Positions 17,016 through 24,599 of a stretch of 33,582 nucleotides of DNA are shown piece by piece. The position numbers and the translations under genes were made by a program. The notes beneath the pieces are model-generated. The model was not told the origin of the DNA. It ran no database searches and saw only the letters and a program-made list of their open reading frames with translations. Origin of the DNA: an uncultured Oribacterium sp. (GTDB taxonomy: Bacteria > Bacillota > Clostridia > Lachnospirales > Lachnospiraceae). Numbering within the stretch: the first letter of the stretch is position 1; each line of letters starts with the position of its first letter. Location of the stretch: the NCBI GenBank assembly GCA_902485915.1, contig CABTMH010000004.1, forward strand, positions 1-33,582. The letters run 5' to 3'.

Positions 17016-17717
17016 ATGAAGGATGTACTACTTATCATCCCGGCGTATAACGAAGCCGGGAACCTCCCGCGGGTGATCGAGGACATCGAGACGCAAGACT
17101 TTCCGATGGATTATCTGATCGTATCGGATGGCTCGACCGATGGCACGATCGCACTCTGCGAGGAGAAGCACTATAACTATGTCGCACTGCCGACGAACCT
17201 CGGCCTCGCGGGCTGCTTCCAGACCGGCATGCAGTACGCGGCACGTCGCGGCTACCGCTATGCGGTACAGTTCGATGGGGATGGGCAGCATCGTGCCGAG
17301 GACATCCGCGCGCTCTACGAGAAGATGCAGGAGGGGAACTACGATATCGTCCTCGGCTCCCGTTTCCTCGACCGGAAGAAGGGCGGCAGCATGCGGGAGA
17401 TCGGTTCCCGCCTGATCACCGGCGCGATCCAGCTCACGACCGGCATCCATGTGACGGATCCGACCTGCGGACTCCGGATGTACAGCCGACGGATGATCTC
17501 CTGCTTCGCCTACCGCATGAACTACGGCCCGGAGCCGGATACGATTTCCTATCTCATGAAAAACGGTGCGCGCATCATGGAGGCACCGATCCGGATCAAC
17601 GATCGTCTGTCCGGTGAATCCTACCTGCGTCCGCTCACCGCAGCCCGCTACATGGCGCGCATGCTGGTGTCGATCCTGCTGGTGCAGGGCGCACGAAAAA
17701 AAGAAAGCTATGAATAA
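17016..17717 (+). CDS. DPM1-like family 2 glycosyltransferase
   Basis: A short (233-residue) GT2 enzyme: VLLIIPAYNEAGNL, VSDGSTDGT with D38, NLGLAGCFQTGM, then the DxD as D87-G88-D89 in FDGDGQHRAEDI, and GSRFLDRKKGG followed by DPTCGLRMYSRRM. This is the dolichol/undecaprenyl-phosphate mannosyltransferase-like type, which transfers a sugar to a polyprenyl phosphate or lipid-linked glycan. It lacks C-terminal membrane segments. Enzymes of this type often pair with a small DUF2304 membrane protein; one is encoded at 20229-20732, two genes downstream. It ends overlapping the flippase start by 8 bp. Confidence 0.9.
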   Translation: MKDVLLIIPAYNEAGNLPRVIEDIETQDFPMDYLIVSDGSTDGTIALCEEKHYNYVALPTNLGLAGCFQTGMQYAARRGYRYAVQFDGDGQHRAEDIRALYEKMQEGNYDIVLGSRFLDRKKGGSMREIGSRLITGAIQLTTGIHVTDPTCGLRMYSRRMISCFAYRMNYGPEPDTISYLMKNGARIMEAPIRINDRLSGESYLRPLTAARYMARMLVSILLVQGARKKESYE

Positions 17718-18993
17718 CGAAAACAATCAGAAAAAGGATTTTCTGTGGAACGCCGTCGGCAGTCTTCTCTACGCGCTGGCCTCCATCGTGCTCGCCTTTG
17801 CCGTCATCCGTATCGCCGGAGACGACGAGGGCGGTATTTTTGGTTTCGGCTTCTCCACCCTGGGGCAGCAGATGTTTATCATCGCCTACTTCGGCATCCG
17901 CCCGTTTCATATCACGGACCGGACACCGGAGTACAGCTTCGGTGATTACCTCGGCACCCGCCGCCTGACCTCACTGCTCGCGATCCTCGGCAGTCTCCTC
18001 TTCCTCGGCGTTCAGCTCGGCACAGGACAGTACAGCCTACATAAGGCACTCATCCTCCTGCTGCTCGCCCTGTATAAGATCATCGACGGCTATGCGGATG
18101 TCTATGAGTCGGAGCTGCAGCGCCAGAACTTGCTGTACCGCACCGGTCAGTCGCTCGCCTTTCGTACGAGCCTCTCGGTCGTGACCCTGCTCGGCAGCCT
18201 CGTCCTGAGCGGCAGTCTGCTGAAGAGCGTCCTGCTCGCCGACCTCATGCAGCTCTTCGGCACCTGGGTCTTCGCGATCCGCGTGCTGCGTGCCTGCCCG
18301 AAGGGACAGCTCGATACACGGTTCTCCTGGACGCATGCCGGAAACCTGCTCCGCAGCACGAGCCTCCTGTTCTTCGGTGTGTTCCTCGACTTCTACATCT
18401 TCTCCGCGTCGAAGTACGCGATCGATCGTCAGATGTCGAACGCGGATTCCGGCTTTTTCAACATCCTGTTCATGCCGACCTCCTTCATCTATCTCCTGGC
18501 GAACTTCCTGATCCGGCCAATGCTTACACGTCTGGCCGATCAGTTTACGGCACGGGATACGGAGGGCTTCCGTGCCTCCGTCCGGGTGATGGTGCGAGCG
18601 GTCATGTTTCTCAGCCTCGGTATCCTCGTGGCGACACTGCTTCTCGGCCGCTGGGGCCTCAGCATCTTCGAGCGCATCCTCGGAGCGAGTGCGACCGGTC
18701 GTCTCGTGCCGGCTTTCCCGTCCTTCCTGCTGATCATTCTCGGCGGCGCGCTTTATGCGATGGCCAACGTGATGTACTATATTCTCGTGACGGTGCGCGA
18801 GCAGCGCCGGATCTTCCTGTGCTATCTCCTCACGACGGTACTCGCCTTCGTGAGCGCCGACCGCATGGTGGCCGCCCGGGGCATGCTCGGTGGTGCCATC
18901 AGCTATGTACTGCTGATGGGCGGGCTGCTCGTGCTGTTCAGCTTCTTCGTTGCCGTCACGCTTCGGAAGATGCGGGCAGATAAGAAGGTCTAA
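17710..18993 (+). CDS. Polysaccharide flippase, MOP superfamily (second copy)
   Basis: A 427-residue protein with about 12 membrane segments. DFLWNAVGSLLYALASIVLA at the N-terminus matches the first helix of O-antigen flippases. The start at 17710, inside the end of the upstream GT2, is preferred over an open extension back to 17566, because that extension is out-of-frame GT2 sequence. It is distinct in sequence from the flippase at 10490-11944. Neighbouring genes suggest it exports the module B glycan, perhaps containing the modified amino sugar. Confidence 0.88.
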   Translation: MNNENNQKKDFLWNAVGSLLYALASIVLAFAVIRIAGDDEGGIFGFGFSTLGQQMFIIAYFGIRPFHITDRTPEYSFGDYLGTRRLTSLLAILGSLLFLGVQLGTGQYSLHKALILLLLALYKIIDGYADVYESELQRQNLLYRTGQSLAFRTSLSVVTLLGSLVLSGSLLKSVLLADLMQLFGTWVFAIRVLRACPKGQLDTRFSWTHAGNLLRSTSLLFFGVFLDFYIFSASKYAIDRQMSNADSGFFNILFMPTSFIYLLANFLIRPMLTRLADQFTARDTEGFRASVRVMVRAVMFLSLGILVATLLLGRWGLSIFERILGASATGRLVPAFPSFLLIILGGALYAMANVMYYILVTVREQRRIFLCYLLTTVLAFVSADRMVAARGMLGGAISYVLLMGGLLVLFSFFVAVTLRKMRADKKV

Positions 18994-19029
18994 AGGCATG
19001 TACGATAATTTACGAAATGAGGAAACGAC

Positions 19030-20160
19030 ATGTACAGTGTGGATGTCATCATCCCGAGCTATAAGCCGGATCAGAAGCTTCGGAAGCTGCTGGAGTTGCT
19101 TCTCCGGCAGAGCCATCCGATACAGAACATCATCATCATAAACACAGAAGCATCGCTCCTCGATCCGACGCTGATTCCGGAGGATGCACGCATCTCGGTG
19201 ACGCATATCCGGAAGGATCAGTTCGATCACGGCGCGAGCCGGAATCTCGGCGTGTCGAAGTCGGATGCGGAGCTCTTTCTGCTGATGACCGAGGACGCCG
19301 TACCGAAGGATACGACCCTCGTCGAGAAGCTGGTGCGAGTCTTCGAGACGGATCCGTATAAGGATGCGGTACCGGTGATTCTAGATCCAGACCACACAGA
19401 AGCCGCGATGCTGCAGAAGACCGGAGAAGGTTGTGCGGAGAACACGGCCGCTTCCGGTGAAACAGATACTGTGGGTGGGCATGCTGATGGAGACATTGGC
19501 CGAAGGACCCGCGGCCCGATCGGTGCCGTCTATGGCCGGCAGCTCGCGACGACGGAGAGCTCCTATGACGAGCAGTATGCGCGGCAGTTCAACTACCCGG
19601 CGCAGTCCTTCGTGAAGACGCAGCAGGACATTGCGCGGCTCGGTATCAAGACCTACTTCGAGTCGAACGTCTGCTGCATGTACCGCCGCGATATCTTCGA
19701 TCGGCTCGGCGGTTTCATCGAGCATACGATTTTTAACGAGGATATGATCTACTGTGGGAAGCTGCTGCAGGCGGGCTATGCAAGTGCATACGAGGCCTCG
19801 GCGGAGGTGTACCACGCGCATCACTACAGCGGCTGTCAGCAGTTCCACCGGAACTTCGACCTCGGCGTGTCGCAGGCGGATCACCCGGAGATCTTCGCGG
19901 GGCTCCGCTCGGAAGGCGAGGGCGTGAAGCTGGTGATCGGCAATGCAAAGGACCTCCTCCGTCATGGCCGCCTCTTCACCGTACCGAACCTCGTCTGGAA
20001 ATCAGGCTGCAAGTACCTCGGCTTCCGCATGGGCCGCAACTACCGGAAGCTGTCCTCTCGGATGGTGCTCCGCTGCACGATGAACCCGCGCTACTGGGCG
20101 CATACAGGCAGAAGCATCGAGGAAAACGGCGATCACACCGGCAACCGGAAGAACAGATAA
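19030..20160 (+). CDS. Rhamnosyltransferase-like GT2 with inserted linker
   Basis: A 376-residue GT2 enzyme: DVIIPSYKPDQKL, then the FDHGASRN motif at 65-72, close to the FDHGxTRN signature of bacterial rhamnosyltransferases, then LLMTEDAVP for the metal site, VYGRQLA, RQFNYPAQ, and FNEDMIYCGKLLQAGY. The family match suggests dTDP-rhamnose as donor, fitting rfbA/B/D. Between VPVILDP and GPIGAVYGRQL about 42-46 extra polar residues (116-162) interrupt a region that is normally short. The start has GAGGAAA upstream. It is 36 bp after the flippase and 68 bp before DUF2304. Confidence 0.87.
   Translation: MYSVDVIIPSYKPDQKLRKLLELLLRQSHPIQNIIIINTEASLLDPTLIPEDARISVTHIRKDQFDHGASRNLGVSKSDAELFLLMTEDAVPKDTTLVEKLVRVFETDPYKDAVPVILDPDHTEAAMLQKTGEGCAENTAASGETDTVGGHADGDIGRRTRGPIGAVYGRQLATTESSYDEQYARQFNYPAQSFVKTQQDIARLGIKTYFESNVCCMYRRDIFDRLGGFIEHTIFNEDMIYCGKLLQAGYASAYEASAEVYHAHHYSGCQQFHRNFDLGVSQADHPEIFAGLRSEGEGVKLVIGNAKDLLRHGRLFTVPNLVWKSGCKYLGFRMGRNYRKLSSRMVLRCTMNPRYWAHTGRSIEENGDHTGNRKNR
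19378..19515 (+). other. In-frame insertion in the rhamnosyltransferase-like gene (insert B)
   Basis: About 138 bp coding for a Gly/Asp/Thr/Ala-rich segment with one Cys, placed just before the conserved GAVYGRQL block. Codons such as gga, gaa, aca, cga and agg are commoner here than in the flanks. Boundaries are estimated. Confidence 0.5.
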
Positions 20161-20228
20161 CATGAAAACCTGCCGTGACCGTGCCTTCGTGCGTCGGCGT
20201 TCGGCAGATGATGAAAGGAAAAAACGCG

Positions 20229-20732
20229 ATGATGACACCCCTGTTCCGCGTGGTACTGATCGTCGTATCGATCGGCACACTCACGACGGTTCTCAAACGA
20301 ATACAGAAGGCGAAGCTTACGATCGAGGACTCGATTTTCTGGATCCTCCTCGCGATGATGTTCGTCGTCTTCGCCCTGTTCCCGATCGTGCCGGATACCC
20401 TGGCAAGTCTGCTCGGCATCTACTCCACGGCGAACTTCCTCTTCCTCTTCATGATCTTCATCCTGCTCATGCGGATGTTCTCGATGAGCATGCGGATCAG
20501 CACCCTGGAGGATAAGATCCGGAAGCTCGTGCAGGAGCTCGCCCTCCGCGACAAGGATGCACGGGATGCGCTGACGGAAGCGTCGGCAGATGGGTGCGGA
20601 TGTGGCCGCGCAACGCAAACTGCGGATAACTCGGCAGATGAGTGCGGATGTGGCAGCTCAACGCGAGCTGCGGATGTATCGTCCCCATCAAGTAAACATG
20701 CAGAAAAGTGTACGGAGGAGACAAACGCATGA
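20229..20732 (+). CDS. DUF2304 membrane protein with Cys-Gly repeat tail
   Basis: A 167-residue protein whose first 110 residues match the DUF2304 pattern: a first helix, KRIQKAKLTIEDSIFWILLA, a second helix, LLGIYSTANFLFLFMIFILL, and a charged helix (LEDKIRKLVQELALRDKD). DUF2304 proteins usually accompany DPM1-like GT2 enzymes, and one is present at 17016. The start at 20229 has AAGGA 9 bases upstream; the open frame extends to 20175 without a site. Beyond residue 118 is an unusual tail: two 16-residue repeats, SADGCGCGRATQTADN (119-134) and SADECGCGSSTRAADV (135-150), then a Ser/Lys/Glu end. The stop overlaps the next start (atga). Confidence 0.85.
   Translation: MMTPLFRVVLIVVSIGTLTTVLKRIQKAKLTIEDSIFWILLAMMFVVFALFPIVPDTLASLLGIYSTANFLFLFMIFILLMRMFSMSMRISTLEDKIRKLVQELALRDKDARDALTEASADGCGCGRATQTADNSADECGCGSSTRAADVSSPSSKHAEKCTEETNA
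20583..20678 (+). repeat. 48-bp tandem repeat encoding the DUF2304 tail
   Basis: Two adjacent 48-bp units (20583-20630 and 20631-20678), in frame, both starting tcggcagatg and sharing gtgcggatgtggc. Each unit codes for 16 residues with a CGCG core. The 48-bp period keeps the frame, so copy number could vary without breaking the gene. Confidence 0.9.
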
Positions 20733-21916
20733 AGACCACCGGACGAAGCCTCTACTGGGATATATTTAAGGGCCTCGCCATCATCATGATCGTCTTCGGT
20801 CATACCGGACATGGCGGTGCCTTCGTGTACCTTTTCCATCTCGCGCTGTTTTTCTTCGTGACTGGCTTCCTGTATAACGAGATGAAGTACGGCGATCGGC
20901 CCTTTACCTTCCTGCAGAAGCGCATCGAGGGTGCCTGGCCACGCTATACGGTCTACAGCATCTTTCTCGCACTCACGCATAACGACATGGTGAAGCACGG
21001 CCTGATGGCCCCGGGGACGGACGTGTACTACACGCTTCCCGAGATGCTGACCTCACTTTTTCACGGGATGATCTTCCAGTCCCCCGAGCTTCTCGCCGGA
21101 CCGATGTGGTTCGTGCCGGTGTGGATCCTCGGCGCAGCGCTCTTCGGCGGCGTGGTGTGGCTGGCGCGCCGCATCGGACGCATGAAGGATACCATCATCG
21201 TGCTCTGTGCGCTTCTCGGCATGGGCATCGGCTACTACTTCATCGGACAGGGCATCCGCCTGTTCTATGGCTTCGAGCTCTCGTTCTTCGTACTGCCGAT
21301 TTTCGCCGAAGGCTACTTCCTCCGGAAGTATGCCAGTGACTTCGCGACGAAGCTCCGCTGGCCGCTCGCCCTCGGACTGCTCGTCGTGAGCTTCATCGCA
21401 CTGAAGCTCTTCGTGAAAAACGGCATCTGGTTCGACCTCTCTGCCCGCAGTGTGCACGGTGCCTGGTTCTTCGTCGGCACCGCCATCGGCACTGTCTTCA
21501 CCCTGATGCTGACGCTGCTGATCGAGAAGCTGCCATGCGGCTTCTGCAACACGACGGATAGGAGAAGCGGAATATCAGATGCTGTGGAGCCATGCAGATC
21601 CGGGACAGGTACGACATCGAGGTCGACGACATTGGCCTCGATGCTTCAGATGATACTCCGCGGCATCGGCGAAGCCCTCGCCTGTATCGGCCGCCACAGC
21701 TTCGATGTTATGGCCTTCCACATCTTCGTTTTCAAGATGCTCGACATGTTTCTCCGGAAGCTGTACTTCCGAAACCCGGCGATGGACCTGAGCGGCTACC
21801 CGTCGCCACTGTCCGAGCACTACTGGATTCTCTACACCCTCATGCCCCTCGCCGTCTCCGTCCTCGCCGGATGGGGGCTCGACCGCATCGGCGCACACTG
21901 GAAAAACACGCAGTAA
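20729..21916 (+). CDS. Membrane acyltransferase (acyltransferase-3 family)
   Basis: A 395-residue polytopic protein of the acyltransferase-3/fucose O-acetylase type, which O-acetylates sugars using cytoplasmic acyl donors. The diagnostic N-terminal motif is DIFKGLAIIMIVFGHTGHGG, followed by FHLALFFFVTGFLY and about ten helices. The ATG at 20729 has GGAGGAG 8 bases upstream and overlaps the DUF2304 stop. Between LLIEKLP and LRGIGEALACIGRHSFD there are about 38 extra polar residues (270-308) containing clustered AGG/AGA Arg codons, two Cys and many Ser/Thr. It closes module B and ends at a bidirectional terminator shared with the convergent AEC gene. Confidence 0.87.
   Translation: MKTTGRSLYWDIFKGLAIIMIVFGHTGHGGAFVYLFHLALFFFVTGFLYNEMKYGDRPFTFLQKRIEGAWPRYTVYSIFLALTHNDMVKHGLMAPGTDVYYTLPEMLTSLFHGMIFQSPELLAGPMWFVPVWILGAALFGGVVWLARRIGRMKDTIIVLCALLGMGIGYYFIGQGIRLFYGFELSFFVLPIFAEGYFLRKYASDFATKLRWPLALGLLVVSFIALKLFVKNGIWFDLSARSVHGAWFFVGTAIGTVFTLMLTLLIEKLPCGFCNTTDRRSGISDAVEPCRSGTGTTSRSTTLASMLQMILRGIGEALACIGRHSFDVMAFHIFVFKMLDMFLRKLYFRNPAMDLSGYPSPLSEHYWILYTLMPLAVSVLAGWGLDRIGAHWKNTQ
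21535..21654 (+). other. In-frame insertion in the acyltransferase gene (insert C)
   Basis: About 120 bp forming a loop between two predicted helices. It contains an 8-bp perfect inverted repeat, catcgagg (21615-21622) and cctcgatg (21636-21643), and consecutive agg-aga codons that the flanking gene avoids. Edges are estimated from the family pattern. Confidence 0.5.
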
Positions 21917-21940
21917 GAAACATATAGCTACGGAAATTTG

Positions 21941-21990
21941 AAAGAGGCTGTTCCATGAAAGGTAATCACCGATCGTGGAGCAGTCTCTTT
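21941..21990. terminator. Bidirectional terminator between convergent genes
   Basis: A 15-bp stem with two wobbles (aaagaggctgttcca, 21941-21955; tggagcagtctcttt, 21976-21990) flanked by A-rich and T-rich ends. It serves the acyltransferase gene on the plus strand and the AEC gene on the minus strand. Its inner part shares ccacgatcggtga (minus strand) with the hairpin at 12955-12998. Confidence 0.85.
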
Positions 21991-21992
21991 TA

Positions 21993-22925
21993 TTATATGA
22001 GTGTTTCATATAAGAACACCATGCACGGCATGGTGAAGATCGAGAGTAGTGTCGTGAGGACGTAGAGCGAGCTTGCGTAGGCGGCATCGCGGTCATACAG
22101 CTGCGCCATCGAGGTGATGGTCGCGCAGGCCGGTGTGATGGACGGCAAGAAGACGGTGAGCAGGATGGCGTCGGCATGCGGAATCTGCGCGAAATCGAGG
22201 AACGGCTTCATGAGGAGCAGTGCGAGGAGCGGATAAACCATGAGGCGCAGCACGACGGTCACATAGTTGTGCCGTGTCAGTATGATGCGCTTCAGTGGCG
22301 TTTCGGCGATGGCCATGCCGGCGAGGATCATGCCGATCGGGCCGATCATGTTGTTCATCATCACGAGGACATCCTGGACACTGCCCGGCAGCTCGATGTG
22401 CAGAAGGAAGAGGAGGACACCGACGAGGATCGAGAGGATGTTTACGTTCAGCAGTACCTTCTTCCAGTCGATTTTCTTTTCCTCACAGAGCAGGAACTTA
22501 CCATGGCTCCAGAGGAGGATGAGCTGGATCGCCACGAAGGCACTGCTGTAGATGACATACTCCTGTCCGAGGAGCACCTGCACCAGTGGGATGACGAGGA
22601 TACCGGCGTTCGGATAGATACAGCTCGCCTGCTCGATGGCGTTCAGGTGCAGCAGTTTCCGCAGCGGGACGGTGATGCCGATGAACAGGATATGGACCGC
22701 AACCGCGGCCACGCATGCCAGCGCGAGTCCCTTCTGTACCTCCGGCGTCGCCTCCACCTGGAAGGCGTTGATGATGACACAGGGCATGATGAGATAGACG
22801 AGCACGACCGACAGCGCTTTACTGTCGGAGGCCTTTAAAAGACCGAGCTTCACGATGGCATAGCCCATCAGCATGATGGCAAACAGCTTCAGAATCTGAA
22901 GCGCAAGTAAGAGACTGATCTGCAT
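21993..22925 (-). CDS. AEC-family transporter
   Basis: A 310-residue membrane protein of the auxin efflux carrier/malonate transporter family, with about ten helices in two halves. Recognisable segments include MPCVIINAFQV, YPNAGILVIPLVQVLLG with the conserved N in the helix break, IGPIGMILAGMAIAETPLKR and LPSITPACATITSMA. Members move organic anions such as malate or malonate; the substrate here is unknown. AAAGGA lies upstream of the ATG. It is 18 bp downstream of the second acyltransferase on the same strand and probably co-transcribed. A direct role in glycan synthesis is not evident. Confidence 0.93.
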   Translation of the reverse strand: MQISLLLALQILKLFAIMLMGYAIVKLGLLKASDSKALSVVLVYLIMPCVIINAFQVEATPEVQKGLALACVAAVAVHILFIGITVPLRKLLHLNAIEQASCIYPNAGILVIPLVQVLLGQEYVIYSSAFVAIQLILLWSHGKFLLCEEKKIDWKKVLLNVNILSILVGVLLFLLHIELPGSVQDVLVMMNNMIGPIGMILAGMAIAETPLKRIILTRHNYVTVVLRLMVYPLLALLLMKPFLDFAQIPHADAILLTVFLPSITPACATITSMAQLYDRDAAYASSLYVLTTLLSIFTMPCMVFLYETLI

Positions 22926-22943
22926 GATATGTTTCCTTTCCGG

Positions 22944-24239
22944 TCACTTCGCGAGGCGCGCGGTGAGCTTTTTTACGATTCTATCCTGCAGCTTCCCGAT
23001 GCTCTGCTCGTAGAGCCAGGATGTGAGGAAGAGGGCTGCGAAGCTGACCACCGTGAGGATCACGAACACCTTCGAGTAGGAGATGCGATTCACGAGACGG
23101 AGGTAGAGATGGAGCGACAGACTCGCGATGAGCGGGAAGTGAACGAGGTATACCGCGAAGTTCATCGGCGCGACACGCTTCAGTGGAGCCCACTCGAGTG
23201 CACGCTGGAGCGGTGGGCAGTTCATGACGCCGACGATGAGGCTGAAGCTGAAGAGCATGACCCAGTAGGCGTTCCAGATAAACGGCGGGGCGATCGCCGG
23301 ACAGTGTGCACGGAAAAACGGATACAGTACGCGCTGCAGGCCACCGGCATCCAGGGCGATCGGGAGCAGCACGAGCAGCAGGAAGAGGAAGCGGAGCAGC
23401 GGGTGCCCGCCTTTTTCGGGCTGTGGAAGCCACGCCTTCAGTGCATCATCCAGCTTCCGGAGGATGAGCCCCATCAGCACGAGATGCACATGGAAGAAGT
23501 TCGGCTCCGGCAGATGAAAAAAGCTGTAGACGAAGAGCGCGAGGCAGGTGAACTGGAAGAGGCGGAGCGGCAGCAGCCCGGAACGGGTGCGGACGCCTCC
23601 GGTCCGATCGTTCCGGTCGACTGCATTGGCATCCCGTACATGGGCGGCGTCACTATGCTGGATGCCGGTATCCGCAGAAGTCCCGCGTGCACGCAGCTGA
23701 AGCATCCGCTCCGCCGCGTTATACAGGTAGATGATGCAGGTGCCGAGCAGGATGTACTTCATCATCCAGAGTGGACCGTTCAGATCCCCGTCCAGGGTGA
23801 AGGTGGCACGGAGCAGCTCCGGGATCGTCGGTGCATGCGTGTAGTAGGTCGCGAGCCAGGCGTTATGCAGCAGCGCACTCGCCTCCGCCGTCGGATAGCC
23901 CACGGTATAGTACAGGATGAACGCGACGAGATTGATGAAGAAAAACGGCACCACGAAGCGAAGATAGCGCGCCAGCAGCTGCGGCAGCAGATTCTGCGCT
24001 GTCGTCCGCTTGAACGACGCGAGATAACCGGACAGGATACAGAAACCATACAGTGCGAGGCTCGAATCCAGCAGCACCGACAGCGGATAGGTAAACAGCC
24101 GCTCGAGCTCCGGCCGAAGCTCCGGCCGCGGATCACACAGCGTCCAGAACACCCCCGCCAGATGCGCCCAGAAAATCATCAGACAGAAAATATATTTCAA
24201 AGAATCAAGATAGTATAAACGCTTCGATGAAGTTCCCAT
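22944..24239 (-). CDS. Membrane acyltransferase (acyltransferase-3 family), second copy
   Basis: A 431-residue polytopic acyltransferase-3 protein, likely an O-acetyltransferase for a surface glycan. The N-terminal YYLDSLKYIFCLMIFWAHL resembles the family's first helix with its conserved His, GFCILSGYLASF and ARYLRFVVPFFFINL follow, and FAVYLVHFPLIA near the C-terminus is the typical late motif. Between RMLQLRA and LLPLRLFQF, about 40 residues (181-224) of polar Asp/Ala/Thr/Arg-rich sequence are inserted in a loop. GGAAA is the only ribosome-site-like sequence before the start. It is divergent from the DUF2142 gene across a 360-bp gap and leads the AEC gene. Confidence 0.88.
   Translation of the reverse strand: MGTSSKRLYYLDSLKYIFCLMIFWAHLAGVFWTLCDPRPELRPELERLFTYPLSVLLDSSLALYGFCILSGYLASFKRTTAQNLLPQLLARYLRFVVPFFFINLVAFILYYTVGYPTAEASALLHNAWLATYYTHAPTIPELLRATFTLDGDLNGPLWMMKYILLGTCIIYLYNAAERMLQLRARGTSADTGIQHSDAAHVRDANAVDRNDRTGGVRTRSGLLPLRLFQFTCLALFVYSFFHLPEPNFFHVHLVLMGLILRKLDDALKAWLPQPEKGGHPLLRFLFLLLVLLPIALDAGGLQRVLYPFFRAHCPAIAPPFIWNAYWVMLFSFSLIVGVMNCPPLQRALEWAPLKRVAPMNFAVYLVHFPLIASLSLHLYLRLVNRISYSKVFVILTVVSFAALFLTSWLYEQSIGKLQDRIVKKLTARLAK
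23568..23699 (-). other. In-frame insertion in the second acyltransferase gene (insert D)
   Basis: About 132 bp encoding a hydrophilic loop between two predicted helices. It contains the 10-bp palindrome gcgtgcacgc. Composition resembles inserts A to C, but I found no long shared nucleotide block among them. Confidence 0.5.
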
Positions 24240-24350
24240 AGTATTTCCATGCGGGTACGGCTCACAGGCTCCTGCGGATGGTCCATCCGATATCCTGCTT
24301 CAACGGTTACCCGTAATCTTTCTGTATATTCACCATTAATGTAGTAAAAA

Positions 24351-24379
24351 TTGCGAGAATTCGCAATATATAGTAGAAT
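24351..24379 (+). promoter_or_regulatory. Promoter with palindromic -35 region before the DUF2142 gene
   Basis: TTGCGA at 24351-24356 and TAGAAT at 24374-24379 are 17 bp apart. The -35 is the left half of a palindrome, ttgcga-gaat-tcgcaa (24351-24366), a natural operator geometry. Transcription would start near 24386 and run through the 163-bp inverted repeat before reaching the gene. Confidence 0.6.
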
Positions 24380-24408
24380 AAGCTCATTTAATATGGAAAT
24401 TGTGCTCA

Positions 24409-24571
24409 GAAAATCGACGCAGGGAGGGCACGGAATTGCGCATTCAAAGAACAGGTTCTGCCGAAGTGTCCGTGACTGACATACAGGCTTGCCTGTTAGA
24501 GCAGTCACGGACACTTCGACGGGTTCTGTACTTTGAACTAAGTGAGAAGTGTCCTCCCTGCGCCGATTTTC
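24409..24571. repeat. 163-bp near-palindrome (two 70-bp inverted arms)
   Basis: Arms 24409-24478 and 24502-24571 align ungapped as inverted copies at 51 of 70 positions, around a 23-bp centre that itself holds acagg/cctgt. Best-paired blocks are CGAAGTGTCCGTGACTG (17 bp, perfect, next to the centre), ttcaaag (7 bp), and the outer gaaaatcg and cgcagggagg blocks. The mismatched stretches are equal in length on both sides. It could be a MITE-like element or a structured leader RNA; clear target duplications were not found. Confidence 0.85.
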
Positions 24572-24599
24572 GTCAAGGTATAAATTAAGAAGGATTATT

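Noticed and set aside
17566..17709. N-terminal extension of the second flippase
   Set aside because: The extension is out-of-frame GT2 sequence; the first family-like residues begin after the ATG at 17710.
22929..24218. 429-codon plus-strand frame opposite the second acyltransferase
   Set aside because: Its product is a charged Glu/Arg/Gln-rich shadow; the minus strand holds a clear acyltransferase-3 protein.
24197..24588. Open frames on both strands across 24409-24571 encoding similar peptides with CPPC
   Set aside because: The resemblance follows directly from the inverted repeat, since each arm is a copy of the other; there are no good ribosome sites and the frames run into the flanking genes.
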